5,158 nucleotides of DNA, taken from NCBI GenBank assembly GCA_030834835.1, contig JAUQXD010000495.1, forward strand, positions 1 through 5,158, read 5' to 3'. Position 1 is the stretch's first letter; the number at the start of each line of letters is the position of its first letter. Made by a program: the position numbers and the translations under genes. This document shows, in pieces, positions 1 through 4,951 of this stretch. This stretch comes from Thermoflexales bacterium. Lineage in GTDB: Bacteria; Chloroflexota; Anaerolineae; Fen-1058. The notes beneath the pieces are model-generated. The model was not told the DNA's origin, did not search any database, and saw only the letters and a program-made list of their open reading frames with translations.

Positions 1-109
1 GATTGTCGTTGTCGTTGTGGTTGTCATCCTCGTTATCGTTGTGATTCTCGTTGTCGCCGTTGTCGTTACTGTTGTCGTTCTGGCCGTCATCGCCGGCACC
101 GCCGTCATC
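1..109 (-). repeat. Low-complexity segment coding an Asp/Asn-rich tail (continues past left edge)
   Basis: Minus-strand codons are almost only GAC/GAT and AAC/AAT with some GGC, GAG and CAC, giving runs such as NDNSNDNGDNENHNDNEDD. It is the C-terminal tail of the anti-sigma-like protein and resembles the longer tail of the DUF5666 protein encoded at 1866-2639. The true tail length cannot be seen. Confidence 0.8.
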
Positions 110-1141
110 GCCGGTGATCAACTCGATCCGGGTGGCGAGCAAGCGGCCGTTGGCATCGCGCAGCGCCTGCACGTTGACGCGCTGACCCACGCCGATGTTG
201 CCCTTGAAGACGGTGTTGGCATCGATCGCAACGGTCGCCCCATCGATGATCCAGCTGTCGGCGGTCTGGCTGTTGACGGAGCCGGTAAATTCGATGCTGA
301 CTGGCCGGGGCGTCGGTGCGGGCGTCGCCGTGGGCGGCGGCTCACGCGTCGGGCGCGGTTCGGTCGGCTCCGATGTCACGATCGGGTCGGGCGTGGCCGT
401 GGGCGCGGGCGCGTCAGTCGGCGTGGGCGTCGATGTCGGCACTTCGGGCGTTGGTCCGGCCGGTTGATCAAGCGTGATCGACAGGGCACGCAGTCCGCTG
501 CGACCGGTCAATCCGCGGACATCCGCCAGCCGATCGATCTGCGGCTGCCCGCTGATCTGCGTGTTGGCATCAATGCGTACGACCAGTCCGCCGACCACCC
601 ACGCGTCGGGCTGCATGGATTCGATCGGGCCGTTAAACCGGACTTCGATTTCGCGCCCGGCATCCAGCAGCGCGTTCGCTTCGATCCGGCGCTGGGCCTC
701 AAATTGAGCCTGCAGATTAGCGCGCGCGGCGGCATCGGCGGTGAACGTCAAGCGGGCGTCTTCGACGGTGCGCTTCAGGCCGTAGAGCGGATCGCCCGGC
801 AGAGCTGAGCCGGAGGCCGCGACTGCGCCGCCGCCCAGCACGGCGAAGGCCACGGAAAAGGCGGCGAACATCGTCGCGAGGCGGGGCACAAAGCCCAGCG
901 CCGGGCGGCGCTGCGACGCCTGCCGCAAGGCGGCACCTTGCTTCAAGAACGCCTGCCGCGATTTCATTTTCTGCGCTTCAGACGGCTGCATGCGCAGGGC
1001 GGGCAGGGCAGCGGTGGTGGTCAGCATGGGACGCAGTGCGGCGGCTGAGTCTGGATAACGCACCAGAATGGCGTCGACCGATTCGCCGCGCTCGAGCGCG
1101 TCCAGAGCCTCAATAAGTTGAATTTCAAATTCGACGTTCAT
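1..1141 (-). CDS. Membrane-anchored DUF5667/DUF5666 protein, probable anti-sigma factor (3' end cut by window edge)
   Basis: The frame is open without a stop from the ATG at 1141 to the left edge (380 codons). The start is fixed by an ATGA overlap with the sigma gene upstream. Residues 1-80 are soluble and resemble the cytoplasmic part of Chloroflexota DUF5667 proteins (LIEALDALERG, then RYPDSAAALRPML). A membrane segment lies at about 84-112. PGDPLYGLKRTVEDARL at 115-131 is the DUF5667 signature, reaching to about 160. A degenerate DUF5666-like repeat follows at about 163-222, a Pro/Thr linker at 226-280, a clear DUF5666 module at 281-343, and an Asp/Asn/Gly/His tail from 344 to the edge. 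Seen: layout and overlap. Inferred: the N-terminus holds the sigma factor at the membrane while the outside part senses or binds something. No zinc-binding HxxxCxxC anti-sigma motif is present, so the mechanism is not the classical ZAS type. Confidence 0.88.
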   Translation of the reverse strand, partial: MNVEFEIQLIEALDALERGESVDAILVRYPDSAAALRPMLTTTAALPALRMQPSEAQKMKSRQAFLKQGAALRQASQRRPALGFVPRLATMFAAFSVAFAVLGGGAVAASGSALPGDPLYGLKRTVEDARLTFTADAAARANLQAQFEAQRRIEANALLDAGREIEVRFNGPIESMQPDAWVVGGLVVRIDANTQISGQPQIDRLADVRGLTGRSGLRALSITLDQPAGPTPEVPTSTPTPTDAPAPTATPDPIVTSEPTEPRPTREPPPTATPAPTPRPVSIEFTGSVNSQTADSWIIDGATVAIDANTVFKGNIGVGQRVNVQALRDANGRLLATRIELITGDDGGAGDDGQNDNSNDNGDNENHNDNEDDNHNDNDN

Positions 1142-1752
1142 GCATCCACCACTTGTGTTACGGTCAGCTTGCGCGAGAGCGCGGCGATGGCCCGGGCTTG
1201 CAGTTGTTTGATAGCGCCTTCGGTTTTGCCCAGCGTGCGGGCGACTTCTAGAATGGGCATGTCGTAGCCAAAACGCAAGGCTAAGACGTGCTGCTGTTCG
1301 TCGGTCAGTTCGGTCATCGCCTGTTTCAAGTCGGCGTGAGTCAGCATCTTTTCGACAATGTCGGCCGGGCCGGCGTCACGGCTGACCAGCGATTCGTCCA
1401 GCTCAACTTCCGGGGCGCGATAGTGGCGACGATGATGGTCGCTGACGACGCGCGCTGCCACACCATACAGCCAGCCGCGCAGCGTGTTTTGCGGCGCGTT
1501 TTTGTCGCGCAGGGCGCTGAGCAGGCGGGTGAAAACCTCACTGGTCAGGTCTTCTGCCACGTCTCGATCGCTGACGCGGAACGCGATGTAGCGAAAGATG
1601 GGAGCATAATAACGATCATGAACTTCGGCCAGCGCGTCGGCGTCCAGTGTACGTGCCCGCGCGAGCAGGGCCAATTCGTCTTGCACGGTGGGAGTCCCCC
1701 TGCTACGCGGAAAAGCGAGTATCTGATCTGCCAGTAACTGTCGCGTAGCCAC
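1138..1752 (-). CDS. RNA polymerase sigma-70 family (ECF-like) sigma factor
   Basis: This protein directs RNA polymerase to a specific promoter set. Region 2 spans about residues 38-110, with HDRYYAPIFRYIAFRV and DLTSEVFTRLLSAL, followed by RGWLYGVAARVVSDHHRR. Region 4 spans about 143-195, with LTDEQQHVLALRFGYDMPILEVARTLG and a helix-turn-helix ending in EGAIKQLQARAIAAL. The length of 204 aa is normal for the family, and no extra C-terminal domain is present. The stop overlaps the next gene as ATGA, which suggests translational coupling with the probable anti-sigma factor. The start is uncertain. GTG 1752 has AGGAGG at 1766-1771, but 13 nt away. GTG 1686 (182 aa) has AGGGGGA at 1695-1701 with an 8-nt spacer, and the family-like sequence begins just after it. 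Its regulon is not visible here; autoregulation is possible but not shown. Confidence 0.93.
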   Translation of the reverse strand: MATRQLLADQILAFPRSRGTPTVQDELALLARARTLDADALAEVHDRYYAPIFRYIAFRVSDRDVAEDLTSEVFTRLLSALRDKNAPQNTLRGWLYGVAARVVSDHHRRHYRAPEVELDESLVSRDAGPADIVEKMLTHADLKQAMTELTDEQQHVLALRFGYDMPILEVARTLGKTEGAIKQLQARAIAALSRKLTVTQVVDA

Positions 1753-1755
1753 CCG

Positions 1756-1764
1756 ATTATAGCA
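1756..1764 (-). promoter_or_regulatory. Extended -10 promoter element of the sigma gene
   Basis: The minus strand reads TGCTATAAT, an exact TGn-TATAAT extended -10 box. No good -35 hexamer is present 16-18 bp upstream, which extended -10 promoters tolerate. Transcription would start near 1748-1750, at or inside the GTG at 1752. Such a transcript would lack the AGGAGG at 1766-1771 and would favour initiation at GTG 1686. This is sequence reading only; a chance match is possible. Confidence 0.5.
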
Positions 1765-1765
1765 T

Positions 1766-1771
1766 CCTCCT
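1766..1771 (-). promoter_or_regulatory. AGGAGG Shine-Dalgarno-like site upstream of the sigma gene
   Basis: A perfect AGGAGG lies on the minus strand, 13 nt before GTG 1752, longer than the usual 5-9 nt. The ATG right next to it opens a two-codon frame (ATG CTA TAA). The site supports GTG 1752 only if transcription starts upstream of the -10 element at 1756-1764. Confidence 0.4.
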
Positions 1772-1807
1772 GCGGGCCACGGTCGCGGCCGCGCGCGCGT
1801 TACATGG

Positions 1808-1840
1808 TCTGGCGATCGGCAGTGGTCTGCGATCGCCAGA
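1808..1840. terminator. Perfect 11-bp inverted repeat, possible terminator or processing hairpin
   Basis: TCTGGCGATCG at 1808-1818 is matched exactly by CGATCGCCAGA at 1830-1840. Inside, CAG at 1820-1822 can pair with CTG at 1827-1829 around a TGGT loop with one bulged G. It starts 26 nt after the stop of the DUF5666 gene and before the sigma gene, where a terminator would be expected. No T-run follows on either strand, so a classical intrinsic terminator is doubtful. An mRNA-stabilising stem or a symmetric protein-binding site fits equally well. Confidence 0.45.
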
Positions 1841-1865
1841 GTCTGGTTAGCGGTTCGATCTGGTG

Positions 1866-2639
1866 CTAGTCGTCGCCGTTGCCGCCGTGGTCGTCATCGT
1901 CATCGTGATCGTCGTTGCTGTTGCCATGGTCATCGTCACCGTGATCGTCGTTGCCATTGCCATGATCGTCGTCGTGCTCGTTGTCGTTGGAGTTCATATT
2001 GCCGTTGCCGTCGTCATCGTTGTCGTTGAAATTCCCGTTGCCATTGTCGTTATCGTCGTCGTCGTCATCATCGTTGGAATTCACATTGCCATTATCGTTA
2101 TCGCCATCGTCGTCATTATCGCTGGAATTCCCATTGCCATTGTCGTCATTGTCGTTGGAGTTGCCGTTGCCATTACCGTTGTCGTCGTTCTCATTCTCGT
2201 TGCCATTGCCATTGCTGTTGCCATCGTCGTCACCGGCGTCGACCAATTCAATCTCGCGCGCGAACAACGAACCGTCGGCCTGAACCCGCGCATGAACTTT
2301 GACCTCGCTGCCGACATCGATCCCGGCGCCGATTTCAGTCGCGCCCGCCACCTGAACGGTGCGCCCGTCGATGACCCAACCAGTGGCGGCGATAACCTCT
2401 ACGGCGCCGCGGAACTCAACTTCATTGCTATGAGATCCCGGCGTGCGCGTGGGCGTCGCCAGAGGTGACTGCTGCGCCTGGCCGGATGCGTCCTGCTGAA
2501 TCTGGCGCTGCCCTTGCTGGCTGCGTATGGACCCGAACCCCTGATCGATCATTGCCAGAGCCGTGCTGCTGGCGGCCGCCACTAGAAATACCGCGCTGGC
2601 TACTGCGAACACCTTTTTACTGCCCGTTAAGCGTTTCAT
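1866..2639 (-). CDS. Secreted DUF5666 protein with Asp/Asn/Gly/His-rich tail
   Basis: I chose the ATG at 2639 (257 aa) because AGGAGG at 2645-2650 lies 5 nt before it and the protein then opens with a clean signal peptide: KR charges, hydrophobic stretch 10-28, and an ALA cleavage site near residue 29. An in-frame ATG at 2672 would add 11 residues ahead of it. After a Gln/Ser-rich spacer (about 38-72), residues 73-134 form a DUF5666 module (VEFRGAVEVI, WVIDGRTVQV, IDVGSEVKVHARVQADGSLF, AREIELVD). It is clearly paralogous to the last module of the protein encoded at 1-1141. Residues 137-257 are nearly all Asp, Asn and Gly; all six His of this tail lie at 222-251. There is no LPXTG or membrane anchor, so it is probably released or bound to the surface by charge. 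The function of DUF5666 is not known; metal or polycation binding by the tail is only inferred. Confidence 0.88.
   Translation of the reverse strand: MKRLTGSKKVFAVASAVFLVAAASSTALAMIDQGFGSIRSQQGQRQIQQDASGQAQQSPLATPTRTPGSHSNEVEFRGAVEVIAATGWVIDGRTVQVAGATEIGAGIDVGSEVKVHARVQADGSLFAREIELVDAGDDDGNSNGNGNENENDDNGNGNGNSNDNDDNGNGNSSDNDDDGDNDNGNVNSNDDDDDDDNDNGNGNFNDNDDDGNGNMNSNDNEHDDDHGNGNDDHGDDDHGNSNDDHDDDDDHGGNGDD
1869..2231 (-). repeat. Degenerate tandem repeats coding the Asp/Asn/Gly/His tail
   Basis: About 360 bp of near-repetitive GAC/GAT, AAC/AAT and GGC codons. On the plus strand a unit like GTTGGAATTCNCATTGCCATT recurs at about 1986, 2025, 2073, 2121 and 2154, with steps of 39, 48, 48 and 33 bp. 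All are multiples of three, so length changes would keep the frame. The units code variants of NGNxNSNDNDD. This type of tract can expand or contract by slippage or recombination and is prone to assembly error. Confidence 0.75.
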
Positions 2640-2784
2640 GTGTGCCTCCTCTTTTAGACCTGTGAAATTCAACTGACACTCATTAAGTCGAGAGGTTTAT
2701 TAAAAAGTAACGGCACAACCGATCAGACTAAGGTCGGAAAGAGGGTAGAAATATGTGTCAAAATACCGACCGGCGGCGGCGAGG
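2640..2784 (-). promoter_or_regulatory. Promoter and leader region of the DUF5666 gene
   Basis: This 145-bp gap is more AT-rich than its surroundings and must hold the promoter if the gene is not read through from the membrane-protein gene. TTTAAT at 2699-2704 is a possible -10 box, but no matching -35 sits 16-18 bp away. A perfect TTGACA at 2756-2761 has no -10 partner at normal spacing. The region may therefore use an alternative sigma factor, possibly the one encoded next door; this is inference. The only inverted repeat I see is GGTCGG (2732-2737) with CCGACC (2766-2771), which is short and widely spaced. Confidence 0.35.
2645..2650 (-). promoter_or_regulatory. AGGAGG ribosome binding site of the DUF5666 gene
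   Basis: A perfect AGGAGG within AAAAGAGGAGG, 5 nt before the ATG at 2639. It decides for that start over the in-frame ATG at 2672, since the longer frame would run through this site. Confidence 0.85.
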
Positions 2785-4326
2785 CTACGGAGCGACGGCG
2801 TAGATGATGCTGAATTTGTCGCGAAAGACTTCGGTGAGGCCGGGATCGTTCCTGGCCTGGTTGATGAAGGCGGTGTGCCGGAGATCGGTCAGCACGTAGT
2901 CGCCGCCAAAGTCCGATCGAATGGCGGCGCTGGCCGGTTTGACCTTGCCCTGCGTAATCTGCACCCACGTATCGTACAGATCGGCATCGTACAACTGCAT
3001 GTACGTCGGATCGAGACCGATGGTGTACAGGCTGGTGGTGTTGTAGAAGAACAGTCGCGGAAAATCGTCCCAGTCGGTCTGGAAGATTTTAGCGGCGGGC
3101 GGGGCATATTGCGCCAGCCAGTACGAGGCGGCCGCATACGTCTCGGCCGGTTTGGTTTGATCCGCCATCGCGGCGCGCGCCTGCGTCAGCGTGATGGTCA
3201 ACGGCGCGATCAGGATCGCCACCAGCCCGATCGGGATCAGCCGCCGATCGAGGCGCGGAAACCCGTCGAGCAGCGGCTGGATCGTCAGCGCGGCGAAGAT
3301 CAGCGCGAAAGCGGGGAAATACTCGACAAATCGACGGGCTTTGAACAACATCACGGCAAATACGATGGATAAACCAAACGCGGCCAACGCCGCCCGATCG
3401 ATCTTCTGCCCCCGCCAGCCCAGCGCGAACGTCCCCAGCACGAAGGCGGCCAGCGCGAAGCCCGAATTGCCGACGAGCACCCAGGTGTCGTAGGGATACC
3501 ATTCGTTGCCCACGGACACCGCCGATTCACCCAACTTAGGCAGCAGGTGATTGATGATGAAGGTGATGTTCTGCGGAAAGTACGGATTGACGATCAAGCC
3601 TAAAACAAGGCCGATAGCGGGGAAGACTAGTGCCTGCCATTCAAAGCGTCGTTCCGTCATAAAGGTTGCGATAGCGACCACACCGCCCACGACCAGCAAT
3701 AGCGGAAAGGCGTTGTACAACCAGACGTACAGGAAGCCCAGTGGAATCAGCGGCCAGTATTTGCGCCTTAGTAGCCAGTGCAGCCCCAGCGCCAGTATCA
3801 ACAGCGAGGCCGACTGCGCACGCGGCATGGACAGGCGATAGAGAAATGCTTCGGACACGGCCAGCAGCCCCAGCGCCCAGAGCGATGCCCACTTGACGCG
3901 CTGCCCGCGTAACAGCCACCAAATCGCCACGAAGGCGGCGGCCGGCATAAAGATGCTGGCAAACTTCGCCGCGATCAACATCGATTGATCGGAGCCAACG
4001 GCGAACAGCGACAGGTAGGCGTGATATAGCAGGTGATGATCATAGAATGCTTCGGGGCTGAGGATGCTTTGCGGCAGCCAGATAAAGGGGATGCGCAGGC
4101 CATACTGGCGCATCAGCGCCGCCATGCGCATGTGATAGAAACCGTCGTTGTCGGCCAGCGAGGGCGTGCCGAACTGCACGAAGCCCAGCAAGATCGAAAA
4201 CAGCGCGAACAGCGTTGCGGCCGTCAGCAGGGTGCGCGGCTCAACCTGAAAGAGCGAACGACCACGGCTGATCAACGGCGAATGAACTGATGGTTCAGGG
4301 GTTGGGGGCACATCAATTCGTGTCAT
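2785..4326 (-). CDS. Polytopic membrane protein, putative GT-C glycosyltransferase (Stt3-like)
   Basis: This is a 513-aa protein with a first membrane helix at about 33-53, a conserved-looking loop, roughly ten further hydrophobic segments to about 381, and a soluble C-terminal part of about 130 residues. The first loop has ADNDGFYHMR (58-67), like the acidic motif that opens GT-C enzymes such as Stt3/AglB/PglB, and FYDHHLLYHAYL (94-105), in the place of their second acidic motif. SVGNEW (271-276) may match the loop with the catalytic-site Glu (SVSE/TIxE in Stt3). KARRFVEYFPAF (329-340) is a further conserved-looking stretch. The soluble part begins with TDWDDFPRLFFYN (417-429), where Stt3 carries WWDYG. 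Function inferred: transfer of a sugar or glycan from a polyprenyl-phosphate donor at the outer membrane face. Donor and acceptor are unknown. The ATG at 4326 has no clear Shine-Dalgarno site. It lies 69 bp after the phosphoribosyltransferase gene and might share its transcript. Confidence 0.85.
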   Translation of the reverse strand: MTRIDVPPTPEPSVHSPLISRGRSLFQVEPRTLLTAATLFALFSILLGFVQFGTPSLADNDGFYHMRMAALMRQYGLRIPFIWLPQSILSPEAFYDHHLLYHAYLSLFAVGSDQSMLIAAKFASIFMPAAAFVAIWWLLRGQRVKWASLWALGLLAVSEAFLYRLSMPRAQSASLLILALGLHWLLRRKYWPLIPLGFLYVWLYNAFPLLLVVGGVVAIATFMTERRFEWQALVFPAIGLVLGLIVNPYFPQNITFIINHLLPKLGESAVSVGNEWYPYDTWVLVGNSGFALAAFVLGTFALGWRGQKIDRAALAAFGLSIVFAVMLFKARRFVEYFPAFALIFAALTIQPLLDGFPRLDRRLIPIGLVAILIAPLTITLTQARAAMADQTKPAETYAAASYWLAQYAPPAAKIFQTDWDDFPRLFFYNTTSLYTIGLDPTYMQLYDADLYDTWVQITQGKVKPASAAIRSDFGGDYVLTDLRHTAFINQARNDPGLTEVFRDKFSIIYAVAP

Positions 4327-4395
4327 TCGTCACTGATCGACTGCGTGATCGTTCGTCTGATCATTAGGTCGCAGAAGCGTGTCAAAAGTGACGGC
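4327..4395 (-). promoter_or_regulatory. Short intergenic region before the Stt3-like gene
   Basis: This 69-bp gap holds a perfect TTGACA at 4380-4385 without a good -10 box at 16-18 bp, and several GATC-containing words, including the palindrome TGATCA. It may hold a weak or alternative promoter. Read-through from the phosphoribosyltransferase gene is equally possible. I see no terminator hairpin with a T-run. Confidence 0.3.
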
Positions 4396-4950
4396 CTATT
4401 CCGGCGGTGCCTGGCCGTCCAATCCTTGAAGTCGCAGCGCCTGGGCTAACTCTGGATGCGATTGCCACTCGCCATCGATGTAGACCTGCTTATCCCATGG
4501 AAAGATGACCAGCGCGTCGGTTGTCAGTGCCACGACATCCGGTCGAGGTTGTGCCCAACTGTGCGCGACTAAACTGGCCGTGATCGTGCGCGCCGCGCCG
4601 AGTTCGGCTACACGAGCCGCCACCAACGCCAGCGATTCGCCGGTGTCGGCCATCTCATCGACGACGGCTACCACCTTGCCAGCCACTTCCGGCGACACAT
4701 CCACTTTCCAGATTGGCTGTTGATAAGTGATCTGATCGTTCAATCGGCGGGTGACGCGCACCGGATACAACTCGCGGCGCAGGGCGCAGGCCACGGCGGT
4801 GGCCGGAAACAGGCCCGCTCGCGCAATGCCGACGATCACGTCGACGTTGAACGCGGCTAATCTTTCAGCGAGCGTCGCAGCCAGTTCCGCGAAGCGCGGC
4901 CAACTGATCTCCTCGACGCCGGTGCGGTGGGTGTAGTCGTAACTTTGCAT
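4396..4950 (-). CDS. Type I phosphoribosyltransferase (COG2236-like)
   Basis: This 184-aa cytoplasmic enzyme belongs to the type I phosphoribosyltransferase fold, which uses PRPP to add ribose-5-phosphate to a base. The PRPP-binding loop is VVAVVDEMADTGESL at 93-107; its acidic pair is DE (98-99) and the phosphate-binding part is DTGES. VDVIVGIARAGLFPA (36-50) is the first-strand and pyrophosphate loop region, and FPWDKQVY (150-157) is the C-terminal hood-like part seen in xanthine/hypoxanthine-type and COG2236 members. The base specificity cannot be read from the sequence. The ATG at 4950 lies one base after the stop of the CinA-like gene, so the two are probably translated together. Upstream only a weak GGAT serves as Shine-Dalgarno. 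A role in purine or nicotinate salvage is suggested by family and neighbour but is not proven. Confidence 0.9.
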   Translation of the reverse strand: MQSYDYTHRTGVEEISWPRFAELAATLAERLAAFNVDVIVGIARAGLFPATAVACALRRELYPVRVTRRLNDQITYQQPIWKVDVSPEVAGKVVAVVDEMADTGESLALVAARVAELGAARTITASLVAHSWAQPRPDVVALTTDALVIFPWDKQVYIDGEWQSHPELAQALRLQGLDGQAPPE

Positions 4951-4951
4951 C

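Noticed and set aside
17..808. Plus-strand frame of 263 codons starting with a Val-rich stretch
   Set aside because: It lies opposite the DUF5667/DUF5666 gene, begins in the complement of its Asp/Asn tail and becomes Arg/Gly-rich without any recognisable motif.
921..935. Small hairpin TGCCGC-AAG-GCGGCA as a possible terminator
   Set aside because: It lies inside the coding frame of the anti-sigma-like gene and has no T-run; in GC-rich coding DNA a 6-bp stem is expected by chance.
1869..2231. Possible CRISPR array because of recurring units
   Set aside because: The units are degenerate, differ in length, have no unique spacers, and keep a coding frame.
1866..2231. RTX-type calcium-binding repeats in the acidic tail
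   Set aside because: The nonapeptide GGxGxDxxx is not present in order; the composition alone does not support RTX.
1863..2468. Long plus-strand frame coding a Val/Ile-rich, apparently multi-membrane protein
   Set aside because: It is the complement of the Asp/Asn codon tract; GAC/AAC codons read backwards give Val and Ile. It has no ribosome binding site, and the minus-strand gene has a signal peptide, a recognisable domain and AGGAGG.
2640..2672. Earlier in-frame ATG for the DUF5666 gene at 2672
   Set aside because: It would place 11 polar residues before the signal peptide and translate the AGGAGG site that fits the ATG at 2639.
2755..3372. Plus-strand frame of 205 codons opposite the Stt3-like gene
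   Set aside because: It is Arg/Gly/Gln-rich without a motif, and the opposite strand has a coherent membrane protein with family-like motifs.
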